This document shows, piece by piece, positions 1-6,183 of a DNA stretch of 19,280 bases; positions within the stretch are counted from its first letter, which is position 1; each line of letters begins with the position of its first letter. A program made the translations under genes and the position numbers. The notes below the pieces were generated by a model. The model had not been told where the DNA came from. It ran no database searches and was given only the letters and a program-made list of their open reading frames with translations. The DNA is taken from positions 1 through 19,280 of the forward strand of contig URGK01000050.1 of NCBI GenBank assembly GCA_900547295.1. Reading direction: 5' to 3'. This stretch comes from an uncultured Eubacteriales bacterium (GTDB taxonomy: Bacteria > Bacillota > Clostridia > Peptostreptococcales > Anaerovoracaceae).

Positions 1-13
1 CCGGTGGATTATT

Positions 14-51
14 GTTCCTCGCACTCTGTGCTCGGAACCTCCGCTAAAGCG
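14..51. repeat. Two adjacent small inverted repeats of unknown role
   Basis: Bases 14-38 can fold as GTTCC-TC-GCAC, loop TCT, GTGC-TC-GGAAC, that is two complementary arms with one internal mismatch. Bases 42-51 hold CGCT-AA-AGCG. They lie just beyond the spoVS terminator, so they probably belong to another unit that continues outside the window. They could be part of a dispersed intergenic repeat, an RNA, or the end of a neighbouring gene. I cannot tell which. Confidence 0.35.
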
Positions 52-93
52 ACAAACAAAAATCCCGTCTTAACTTCTAAGACAGGATTTCCG
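50..93 (-). terminator. Rho-independent terminator of spoVS
   Basis: Read on the minus strand, AAATCC-x-GTCTTA pairs with TAAGAC-x-GGATTT around a five-base loop, with one opposed mismatch. A T-rich run TTTTTGTTTGT follows at about 50-64. It begins about 45 bases after the spoVS stop codon, the expected place and orientation for its terminator. Confidence 0.75.
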
Positions 94-137
94 TTATGCT
101 ATAAACAGGGATATAATCTACCTGAATATTGATATGT

Positions 138-398
138 TCATCTCGGCTCCACTATAAGTTTGATTGCTGTTCTTTCCTCACCGTCTATCTGTATATCAGT
201 AAACGCAGGAACACAGACCAGATCAATGCCGCCCGGTGCCACAAAGCCTCTTGCTATGGCAATTGCTTTTATGGCCTGGTTAAGTGCCCCGGCACCTATT
301 GCCTGAATTTCTGCTCCGCCCTTTTCTCTCAACACTCCTGCAAGCGCGCCTGCAACCGAATTAGGGTTTGATTTTGCTGATACTTTTAAAACTTCCAT
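138..398 (-). CDS. spoVS: Stage V sporulation protein S (SpoVS)
   Basis: Small Alba-fold protein of 86 residues, the usual SpoVS length. In Bacillus, SpoVS is needed for progress to stage V of sporulation and affects septation; it is probably a nucleic-acid-binding regulator. The sequence is close to family consensus throughout: MEVLKVSAKSNPNSVAGALA at the start, then a segment with IQAIGAGALNQAIKAIAIAR, and the end VCVPAFTDIQIDGEERTAIK. The start is ATG at 398 because AGGAG lies seven bases upstream (406-410); an in-frame TTG at 404 overlaps that spacing and is less likely. The gene is monocistronic, with a terminator after it and a divergent gene behind it. Its presence implies a spore-forming host, although SpoVS homologues also occur in some non-sporulating bacteria. 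Confidence 0.95.
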   Translation of the reverse strand: MEVLKVSAKSNPNSVAGALAGVLREKGGAEIQAIGAGALNQAIKAIAIARGFVAPGGIDLVCVPAFTDIQIDGEERTAIKLIVEPR

Positions 399-548
399 TG
401 TCAATCTCCTTTTCTATATCTTTCGATATTCTGTTATTAGAATTCTTTCTTTATTTACATTGTATTGATAAATCACAGCACTTTGGGTGACTTTTTTCTT
501 ACTTTTTCATACAAATTAATTTTTTTTAAGACTTTTTTTGACTTTTGC

Positions 549-577
549 TTGCAGTTTTCTACATTTTTATGTATAAT
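549..577 (+). promoter_or_regulatory. Sigma-A-like promoter for the exonuclease gene
   Basis: A perfect TATAAT (572-577) lies 17 bases after TTGCAG (549-554). The -10 is consensus and the -35 matches at three of six positions. The predicted start near 584 would put both leader hairpins inside the transcript, giving a 5' leader of about 105 bases. Confidence 0.6.
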
Positions 578-585
578 CAACGTGT

Positions 586-604
586 GGTTATCCCCCTGAT
601 AACC
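586..604 (+). promoter_or_regulatory. Leader hairpin 1 (7-bp stem, CCCCT loop)
   Basis: GGTTATC (586-592) pairs perfectly with GATAACC (598-604) around the loop CCCCT. It begins almost at the predicted transcription start. It could stabilise the 5' end of the mRNA or bind a regulator. No poly-T follows, so it is not a terminator. Confidence 0.5.
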
Positions 605-638
605 TCATTAATCTCTAATCCCAATACCCCTTTTGAGC

Positions 639-671
639 CAAAGTAGATTGCACCCCTTGCAATCTACTTTG
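639..671 (+). promoter_or_regulatory. Leader hairpin 2 (perfect 14-bp stem, CCCCT loop)
   Basis: CAAAGTAGATTGCA (639-652) pairs at all 14 positions with TGCAATCTACTTTG (658-671). The five-base loop CCCCT is the same as in hairpin 1. It ends only seven bases before the GGAG ribosome binding site (679-682). GATTTT follows, which is too weak to be a typical terminator. The position suggests control of attenuation or translation, or a DNA site for a dimeric protein. Confidence 0.6.
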
Positions 672-688
672 ATTTTACGGAGAAATTT

Positions 689-1696
689 ATGAAAATATTC
701 TGCACATCAGAAAAAGGACATAGATACAGTTCGGAAATATTCGACACCTATTTCGACAATATGCGGATAGGTTTTTTTGATATAGAGACAACAGGGCTTT
801 CACCCGACAGATGTAAGCTCATCCTCGCGGGGCTTGCATATTATGAGGACAATATGCTTGTCGCAAAACAGATCTTTGCCGATGACCCGTCGGAGGAGCC
901 TGAAGTAATCGCAACCATTTTAAATGAACTCAAAGACTTTGATATGGTAGTCACCTACAACGGCAAGAGATTTGATATGCCGTTTCTTTTAAAACGGGCG
1001 TACAAAAACAAAATACATATGAATGAAGCACTGCCCTACAATCTTGATCTTTATCCGGCAGTCAGAAGCTTCTCGCCCCTCAGGGCTATGCTTCCCGATT
1101 TAAAGCAGAAAACAGTCGAGAGCTTTGTCGGTCTGTGGGAAACAAGAACCGATGAGATATCGGGAGCCGAAAGTGTGGAGCTTTACTATTACTATGCAGG
1201 CACCAAAGACGAAAAAATAAGGGACGTGATACTGCTGCACAACAGAGATGACATAATGCAGCTTTCAAAACTTCTCACAGTTCTGGACAAGTGCGATTTG
1301 AACGGATATATATATGCAAACGGACTGCCCGCAGGCAGGCTGATTATAGATAAGATTACGGCAGGCAGGCAGTATCTTGATATAATCGGAACACAGAGAA
1401 ACGCCCCTGCTGATTTTCTCAGCTATGATGATTTCTGCTCCGGCTACAAAGTCTGGTTCAAGGCAAAGGACTCATCTTTTGTTATAAGGGTGCCTGTTAT
1501 AGAAAATTCCGGGTTAAGGTTAGTGGATTTGAAGAAGATGAATATTGACTACAGCGGCCTGCTGATGTATCCTAATGTTGAAGAGGACTACCTGATAGTT
1601 TCAATCAGCGGAAAGGTTAATCACAGGGAAGTCAATCTTTTCAGTCAGATAGTCGTAAAGGAAACAGAGAGATTACTATTACAGGGGGTAGATTAA
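689..1696 (+). CDS. YprB-like RNase H-fold exonuclease (RNase_H_2 type)
   Basis: Protein of 335 residues with a DEDD-type 3'-5' exonuclease core of the RNase H-like superfamily. Visible motifs are FFDIETTGLS (catalytic D31 and E33), TYNGKRFDMPFL (N91, D96) and HNRDDIMQL (H184, D187/D188). This order is typical of the family containing B. subtilis YprB. These proteins are expected to act on nucleic acid in the cytoplasm, but their substrate is not well known. The C-terminal 130 residues show no motif I recognise. The ATG at 689 has GGAG six bases upstream; a later in-frame ATG (residue 25) would still keep the catalytic core but lacks such a clear site. Its stop codon overlaps the start of the next small gene as TAATG, so the two are probably translated together. 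Confidence 0.85.
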   Translation: MKIFCTSEKGHRYSSEIFDTYFDNMRIGFFDIETTGLSPDRCKLILAGLAYYEDNMLVAKQIFADDPSEEPEVIATILNELKDFDMVVTYNGKRFDMPFLLKRAYKNKIHMNEALPYNLDLYPAVRSFSPLRAMLPDLKQKTVESFVGLWETRTDEISGAESVELYYYYAGTKDEKIRDVILLHNRDDIMQLSKLLTVLDKCDLNGYIYANGLPAGRLIIDKITAGRQYLDIIGTQRNAPADFLSYDDFCSGYKVWFKAKDSSFVIRVPVIENSGLRLVDLKKMNIDYSGLLMYPNVEEDYLIVSISGKVNHREVNLFSQIVVKETERLLLQGVD

Positions 1697-1815
1697 TGAA
1701 ACATAAGATAAAACGCAATCTGAAATTATCGGCGCTGATTTTTTCGGTAATATCGCTTATCGTGCTTTTCAGCAATGCGGATCAGCACCGCACTTACAGG
1801 GACAGAAGCCGGTAG
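1696..1815 (+). CDS. 39-residue single-helix membrane protein, translationally coupled
   Basis: Short open frame of 39 codons. Its ATG shares a base with the stop codon of the exonuclease gene (TAATG), and AGGGGG (1683-1688) lies seven bases upstream, a strong ribosome binding site inside the preceding gene. The protein has a basic start (MKHKIKRNLK), one hydrophobic segment of about 16 residues (LSALIFSVISLIVLFS) and a polar, arginine-rich end (YRDRSR). This is the pattern of a one-pass inner-membrane miniprotein with the N-terminus in the cytoplasm. A terminator follows 22 bases after the stop, so it is the last gene of the unit. I do not recognise a family. The coupling, ribosome site and composition argue for a real gene. 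Confidence 0.65.
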   Translation: MKHKIKRNLKLSALIFSVISLIVLFSNADQHRTYRDRSR

Positions 1816-1836
1816 ATATTTAACAGCACATTAATC

Positions 1837-1877
1837 AGCAGCTGCGAAGTATACTTCTACAGCTGCTTATTTTATTT
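1837..1877 (+). terminator. Rho-independent terminator after the exonuclease/miniprotein unit
   Basis: AGCAGCTG (1837-1844) pairs with CAGCTGCT (1860-1867). An inner GAAG-TATA-CTTC helix extends the stem, and TATTTTATTT follows. It lies 22 bases after the miniprotein stop. Confidence 0.85.
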
Positions 1878-1897
1878 GGTTTAAACTGCTTCCCGGA

Positions 1898-1945
1898 CAA
1901 AATCGCTGTTTTTATTTCTGCATTTTACTGCAAAATCGCTGTTTT
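1898..1945. repeat. 15-bp direct repeat
   Basis: CAAAATCGCTGTTTT occurs at 1898-1912 and again at 1931-1945, with 18 bases between. The gap itself contains ATTTT that can pair with AAAAT of the second copy. It lies between two convergent units. The origin is unknown; it could be a small duplication or a binding site pair. Confidence 0.6.
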
Positions 1946-1949
1946 CATC

Positions 1950-1969
1950 AATATTTTAGCTAAAATATT
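1950..1969. repeat. Perfect 20-bp AT-rich palindrome
   Basis: The 20 bases centred on the GC at 1959-1960 read the same on both strands (AATATTTTAG then its complement). There is no loop, so a dimeric DNA-binding protein site is more natural than an RNA hairpin. It is not in front of any gene start that I can see. Confidence 0.6.
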
Positions 1970-1978
1970 ATACATTAA

Positions 1979-2014
1979 TATGGTGGAGCGGTTCAAACAC
2001 CTTACTCCACCATA
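1979..2014. repeat. Inverted repeat after nadE (10-bp stem, 16-base loop)
   Basis: TATGGTGGAG (1979-1988) pairs perfectly with CTCCACCATA (2005-2014). It lies about 50 bases after the nadE stop on the minus strand and could be its terminator. The run that follows on the minus strand (TTAATGTATAATATTTT) is a weak T-tract and the loop is long, so the role is uncertain. The arms contain GGTGGAG/CTCCACC. Confidence 0.55.
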
Positions 2015-2065
2015 AAACTTATAACCCTCAACAGTTTTTTATTTAATAACCAATATACATATCAG

Positions 2066-2809
2066 CTATTTTTCCGGCTCATATTTGAAGCAGTCCATAA
2101 ATTTAAGTTTAAACAGGTTCGCCTTGTGCTTCCTGTCTATCTTCTCTTTTATCTCTTTATCCTCGCAAACTCCTGTACGGATATATCTGTCTAAAACCGC
2201 ATAGGTAAAGCCAAGGTTATCCTCGTCTGTCTTGCCGCAGAGTCCGTCTATAGGCGTTTTTTCAACAAACATATCAGGGAGTCCCAGCACTCTGCCTACA
2301 GCCTTTACCTCCTGAACTGTCAGGAACGACAGCGGGCTGAAATCTCCTGCGGCATCTCCGTATCTGGTTGAGTAGCCCACCCAGTCCTCTGAAAGATTGC
2401 AGGTGTTTGCAACCCTGCCGTTATGGCACTGCGCCACCGCATATATTGCTGACATTCTAAGTCTCGGCGCAAGGTTTGTATAAGCCTGCGTGCTCACCTC
2501 ATCTAAAACCGACTCAAGCTCCTTAACCATTCCGTTGTAGGAGTCCTTGATATTTACCACATAGTTTTTAATACCAAGATGCTCGCACAGAGCCTTTGAA
2601 ACGTCTATATCAAACTGCTCTCCGTTCGGAAGAAGCACCCCTATAACCTTATCTCTGCCCAGAGCCTCTGCGCAAAGGGCCGCCGTAACTGAGCTGTCCT
2701 TGCCTCCGGATATGCCAAGCACTGCGTTGCAGCCCGGTCCGTTTTCTTCAAACCATGCTCTTATCCATTCAACTATTTCATTTTTCACTTTTTCAGCATT
2801 AAAAGCCAT
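2066..2809 (-). CDS. nadE: NH3-dependent NAD+ synthetase
   Basis: Makes NAD+ from nicotinic acid adenine dinucleotide, ATP and ammonia, the last step of NAD synthesis. At 247 residues it is the short form without a glutaminase domain. Motifs match the family: the PP-loop SGGKDSS (34-40), NLAPRLRM (112-119), NLSEDWVGYSTRYGDAAGDF (138-157), which carries the YGD core, TPIDGLCGKTDEDNLGF (185-201) and DRKHK near the end. The start at 2809 has GGAGG six to seven bases upstream. It follows the MalY-like gene by 75 bases on the same strand. A possible promoter lies in that gap, so it may be transcribed both with and apart from the upstream operon. The NadD-like domain of the giant protein in the same cluster makes a link in NAD-type metabolism plausible. 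Confidence 0.93.
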   Translation of the reverse strand: MAFNAEKVKNEIVEWIRAWFEENGPGCNAVLGISGGKDSSVTAALCAEALGRDKVIGVLLPNGEQFDIDVSKALCEHLGIKNYVVNIKDSYNGMVKELESVLDEVSTQAYTNLAPRLRMSAIYAVAQCHNGRVANTCNLSEDWVGYSTRYGDAAGDFSPLSFLTVQEVKAVGRVLGLPDMFVEKTPIDGLCGKTDEDNLGFTYAVLDRYIRTGVCEDKEIKEKIDRKHKANLFKLKFMDCFKYEPEK

Positions 2810-2852
2810 AATCCACCTCCAGATATTCGTATCTGTTTTCTTCGTCTATAGT

Positions 2853-2858
2853 AGTATA
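2853..2858 (-). promoter_or_regulatory. Possible -10 element for nadE
   Basis: TATACT on the minus strand lies about 44 bases before the nadE start. No good -35 is found at 17 bases; TTTAAA is at 15 bases. This is weak support for a separate nadE promoter inside the gene cluster. Confidence 0.3.
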
Positions 2859-2884
2859 CACTAAATATATGTTTTTAAAAAGCC

Positions 2885-4105
2885 CTACTTACCGCCTCTG
2901 TAATTTCTAACGGCAACGGCTATTCTCTCAAGGCCTGTCCGAACAACATCTCTCGGCATTGCAAGGTTGAGTCTGATATATCCGCCCGCATTTCCTGCAA
3001 ACAGTCTGTCGCCGCCCTCAAGCAGCACGCCGGCGTTTTCGGCAAAGAACAGCGGCAGGTCCTCTATATCGGGCAGCAGACTGTTCATATTTATCCATGC
3101 AAAATATGTAGCCTCCGGAATTTCAAATTCAGCACCCGGCAGGTTTTCCCCAATGAACTCCTTAACAAATCTGAAGTTACCGTCAATGTATTCCTGAAGC
3201 TGCAAAAGCCAGTCCGCGCCCTTTTCGTATGCGGCCTTATGGGCTGCAAGTGAGAGAGGATTAACTGAGCCTGTCATTTTGTCACGCCTTTTAAATCTTG
3301 TTCTTTCCTCTTTGTCCCGTATAATTATGTTTGACTGTAATAGTCCTGCAATATTAAAAGTCTTGCTTGCCGACATGGCAGTTACAAGGCGTGGATATTC
3401 CGGCATTATCCTGCCCATAGGTATATGCCTGTTTCCGCGCCTTAGCAGGTCGCAGTGTATTTCATCTGAAATAACCCACAGATTGTTTTTCTCTGCAATC
3501 TCCGCTATGCGTTTAAGCTCTGCTTCCGTCCACATGCGCCCTGTAGGATTGTGGGGATTGCACAGCAGCAGTATGGCTGCTGACGGATCGCCGGCTTTGC
3601 TCTCCAGGTCGTCAAAGTCTATATCAAATCTGCCGTTAATTTTTTTAAGCGGCGAGGCTGCAAGCTCCACTCCGTTGTATTCACAGGCATGCAGGAAGTA
3701 GCCGTAGGCCGGAGTCATCGTAATTACTTTTGCTCCCGCAGGCTTTGCCAGATCCTCTATAAGCTGATAGAGAGCCGGCACCACGCCCGGAGAAAACACA
3801 AGCTCCTCGCGTTTAAAGCTCCAGTCATATCTGTCTTTGCACCATTTCTCAAAGGCTTCGTAATAGCCTGTGTCGGATACCATAGTGTACCCGAAAATCT
3901 GCCGGTCAACCCGCTCTTTGATTGCCTCCTGTATTTCAGACGCCACCGCAAAATCCATATCGGCAACCCACATTCGTATGAACTCATCGTCTGCATATGG
4001 GAATTTCCAGTCGGGACCGCATCTGAAAATGTATGAGCGCCACCCATCGGTATTCATTGAGTTGGTGTTTTTTCTGTCTATAATTTCATCAAAATTGTAT
4101 TTCAT
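2885..4105 (-). CDS. MalY/PatB-family PLP C-S lyase or aminotransferase
   Basis: Fold-type I pyridoxal-phosphate enzyme of 406 residues, the usual family length. Clear motifs are MWVADMDF (45-52), CNPHNPTGR (182-190), SDEIHCDL (213-220) and the cofactor lysine K248 in SASKTFNIAGL. VADMDF near the N-terminus and SDEIH are typical of the MalY/PatB group, which mostly cleaves cystathionine or cysteine conjugates (beta-lyase) and sometimes transaminates. The substrate cannot be read from sequence. The start at 4105 is two bases after the stop of the flavoprotein gene, with AGGGG upstream inside that gene, so translation is coupled. Its place in the operon with a large nucleotide-handling protein suggests a specific amino-group or sulfur step rather than general methionine synthesis, but this is inference. 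Confidence 0.88.
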   Translation of the reverse strand: MKYNFDEIIDRKNTNSMNTDGWRSYIFRCGPDWKFPYADDEFIRMWVADMDFAVASEIQEAIKERVDRQIFGYTMVSDTGYYEAFEKWCKDRYDWSFKREELVFSPGVVPALYQLIEDLAKPAGAKVITMTPAYGYFLHACEYNGVELAASPLKKINGRFDIDFDDLESKAGDPSAAILLLCNPHNPTGRMWTEAELKRIAEIAEKNNLWVISDEIHCDLLRRGNRHIPMGRIMPEYPRLVTAMSASKTFNIAGLLQSNIIIRDKEERTRFKRRDKMTGSVNPLSLAAHKAAYEKGADWLLQLQEYIDGNFRFVKEFIGENLPGAEFEIPEATYFAWINMNSLLPDIEDLPLFFAENAGVLLEGGDRLFAGNAGGYIRLNLAMPRDVVRTGLERIAVAVRNYRGGK

Positions 4106-4107
4106 AA

Positions 4108-5187
4108 CTAATCCCCTGTATTCTGAAGCACCATATAGTCCTTAATATTCTGCGCAAAGACAGCTGCTCTTTCTCTCACTCCCTCTGAAACGAGAATTTC
4201 TCCCGGATTGTTTGCTGTTTCCATTATTGCAAATCTGCCCGGAAGCGCAAAGGTCTTGTTCATATTAAGTCCGCTTATGAGCTGCTCCGCCACTATATCA
4301 CTGCCGCTGTAGCCCGACACTATAACTCCAAACAGCAGCTTGTCATAAAATCGGTGCTTTGTAAACAGCGCAGTCATTCTGTTGATAAAGGCTGTCAGAT
4401 TGCCGCCCAGCGCATCGTTGTAGTTTGGGCCTATCATAACCAGTGCATCGCACTCAAGGATTGCAGGATACACCTGCTCAACTATAGGGCCGCCGTAAAA
4501 GCAGCTTCCCTCCTCTCCAAAGTGCAGGCAGGTCTGATAGGAGCATCCTCTGCAGTCTGTAATCTGACCGTTTCGCAGTGATATCTCTTTAATATCGCAC
4601 ATATCAAGATTGCTTTTAACCATGTCCCACAAAGCCATTGTATTTGACCTGTGCTGGTTGCCTGCGGAGAGCGCCAGGATTTTCGGTCTTGCCTTTTTTT
4701 CAAAGCTGTACTCTGTAATATTGTTTACAAGGACTCTTGCAGCCTCCATATATGCGCCCATATTGTCCGTATTTAAATTCTGGGCCTGTATGTTGTAGTT
4801 TTTGAGGGTTCTTGTGCCCTCTACAAGAGGCCTGCCCGGAAATGTGCAGCCTGCTCTGTTGGCGGTAAATACAAGGCTTCTTGCCGTTGATTTTGTATAG
4901 AATTCGCAGTTGCCGTCAATCAGCACTCCCGCCACACTGCCCTCAAGCGCCGTCCTGTTAAGTCTGAGATATTTCATAATCTCAAACAGGTGCATATTGA
5001 TGCCCGATTCTCCCAGGGACACGGTAAACAGTATCCGGCTGCCTCTTAAATCAATCTGCGCCATTTCCTCTGCCGTACCTATCTCTGTGCAGCTGTATCC
5101 GTCAAGAGCATAGCTTAATATCTTTTCAAGCCGCTCCCTTTTTGAAAATTCGGGACAGTAGGGATTTATCAGTACCAGTTTTCTCAT
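4108..5187 (-). CDS. Flavodoxin-fold NADPH:FMN reductase-like protein with an extra N-terminal domain
   Basis: Protein of 359 residues. The C-terminal half (about 166-350) is an FMN reductase/iron-sulfur flavoprotein-like domain. It has ILALSAGNQHRSNT (phosphate-binding loop), cysteines C212, C215, C220 and C229 in CRGCSYQTC and just after, and IGPNYNDALGGNLTAFINR, the usual flavin-binding segment. The first 165 residues form a separate domain ending in VAGVLIDGNCEF and AGCTFPGRPLVEGT; this looks like a divergent second flavodoxin-like unit without a clear FMN loop, which is my interpretation. Typical members are about 180-230 residues, so this one is long. The four cysteines could hold an Fe-S cluster or be redox active. 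The start at 5187 has AAAGGAGG overlapping the stop of the preceding gene, 12 bases away. It probably moves electrons for a reaction of the operon. Confidence 0.75.
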   Translation of the reverse strand: MRKLVLINPYCPEFSKRERLEKILSYALDGYSCTEIGTAEEMAQIDLRGSRILFTVSLGESGINMHLFEIMKYLRLNRTALEGSVAGVLIDGNCEFYTKSTARSLVFTANRAGCTFPGRPLVEGTRTLKNYNIQAQNLNTDNMGAYMEAARVLVNNITEYSFEKKARPKILALSAGNQHRSNTMALWDMVKSNLDMCDIKEISLRNGQITDCRGCSYQTCLHFGEEGSCFYGGPIVEQVYPAILECDALVMIGPNYNDALGGNLTAFINRMTALFTKHRFYDKLLFGVIVSGYSGSDIVAEQLISGLNMNKTFALPGRFAIMETANNPGEILVSEGVRERAAVFAQNIKDYMVLQNTGD

Positions 5188-5199
5188 AGCCTGCCTCCT

Positions 5200-6183
5200 T
5201 TAAAGTACGCATAGGTTATCGTATGCATTTTTTATTCTTTCAAAAAGTCTTTCGTCAAGCTCTCTGTTTTCAATTATAATGCTGCCTGCCTCTGCCCGTC
5301 TGTTTCTGCAGCCTAAGAATGCTCCGCTGTTCTCATCGCCCAAGAATACAGAGGAATAGTTCCATTCTTTTCTGAGCATCTGAAGAATAGAGATTGCTCC
5401 CGATGAAAGCGCAGGCGCTATATACGGCTTGAAGCCGTCTGCTCTTGTTTCAAGGTTTGACTTTACCGTAAGCTCCGTAAGCTCTCTAGACAGTTCATCG
5501 TTATAGCTTGTGATGCTGTCTGCAATTACAAGATCCTCGCCGTGAGGTCCGTAGGCTCTGCCCTCATCTTTGTATGCCGCAAATCTGTTATCTCTGTCTG
5601 CGTAATATGCGGCTCTGGCATTCATAACTCCAAGACCGAAGCCCTGAACCTGTGTAAATCCAAGTCCCTGGCGCACCGCCGCCCTGCAAAGCGGGTCAAC
5701 CGGGTCAGAAACAACCGCAAATATTCCTGTGAATTGCTCTGCCACCGCTTTTGCGGCATACTGTGAAACAAGTTTTTTGTTAGCGTCAAGCTGAGCCATA
5801 CGCACATCGCCTGCCGCTCCCACAGGAGGCACTCCAAGGGATGCGCAGAATACAAATACATCGCATTCAAAGAGCTTATCCTCTGTGAGAATTTCTATCT
5901 TTGGCATAGATCTTCTGTCAGGATAGCCTATCTGATTTATCTCTCTTTCATATCTTCTCAACAGTTTTTCATTAAGGTCATAAATCCCTATATCCGCTAC
6001 GGTTTCTCCGCCCAAAAGACGCAGTCCCATAACAAGCGTGCCGCCCACATCTCCCATTGCAAGCACGTTTACTTTAAATCCGTCAGCCTTATTGATATAT
6101 TCCTGCCCGGACAGAAGTTCCTCGCCCTCTGCGCAGTCTGCCCTTTTTCTGCTCTGGCATATAATTTCGGATATTTTTCTCAT
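5200..6183 (-). CDS. Lactate/malate dehydrogenase-like protein with altered catalytic residues
   Basis: Protein of 327 residues with the overall plan of the LDH/MDH family. It has a Rossmann loop MGDVGGTL (43-50), an NAD-binding acid at the end of the second strand (IYDLN, D69), FCASLGVPP (112-120), R128, SDPVDPL (159-165), GFGLGVMNAR (181-190) and YGPHGEDLVIADS (211-223). Compared with LDH, the proton-relay histidine (H214) and the substrate arginines (R128, R190) are kept. The usual NPVD becomes DPVD (D160), and the aspartate that pairs with the histidine becomes N188. It is probably an NAD(P)-dependent enzyme acting on an unusual 2-hydroxy acid, or one that only binds ligands. The ATG overlaps the TGA of the giant gene by four bases (ATGA), so the two are coupled. 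The first 35 residues are an extra N-terminal arm. Confidence 0.75.
   Translation of the reverse strand: MRKISEIICQSRKRADCAEGEELLSGQEYINKADGFKVNVLAMGDVGGTLVMGLRLLGGETVADIGIYDLNEKLLRRYEREINQIGYPDRRSMPKIEILTEDKLFECDVFVFCASLGVPPVGAAGDVRMAQLDANKKLVSQYAAKAVAEQFTGIFAVVSDPVDPLCRAAVRQGLGFTQVQGFGLGVMNARAAYYADRDNRFAAYKDEGRAYGPHGEDLVIADSITSYNDELSRELTELTVKSNLETRADGFKPYIAPALSSGAISILQMLRKEWNYSSVFLGDENSGAFLGCRNRRAEAGSIIIENRELDERLFERIKNAYDNLCVL

Larger units (their letters stand above)
399..688. other. Divergent intergenic region between spoVS and the exonuclease gene
   Basis: This 290-base stretch is strongly T-rich on the plus strand at 490-560. It holds the spoVS ribosome binding site at 406-410, a plus-strand promoter at 549-577 and two perfect hairpins at 586-604 and 639-671, listed separately. 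No convincing spoVS promoter could be fixed. A GAATAT resembling a SigH -10 lies about 30 bases upstream of spoVS, but its partner element is poor. Confidence 0.6.

Noticed and set aside
440..470. SigH-type promoter for spoVS
   Set aside because: A GAATAT is present on the minus strand, but the upstream element matches the consensus poorly at the accepted 11-12-base spacing, so I do not call it.
592..598. CCCCCTG of leader hairpin 1 pairing with CAGGGGG at the miniprotein ribosome site (1682-1688)
   Set aside because: Seven bases are complementary, but such a match with a G-rich ribosome site is easily chance over 1 kb, and nothing else supports a long-range switch.
586..680. Riboswitch or T-box in the exonuclease leader
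   Set aside because: The leader is only about 100 bases, with two simple hairpins and no conserved T-box or known aptamer core that I can recognise.
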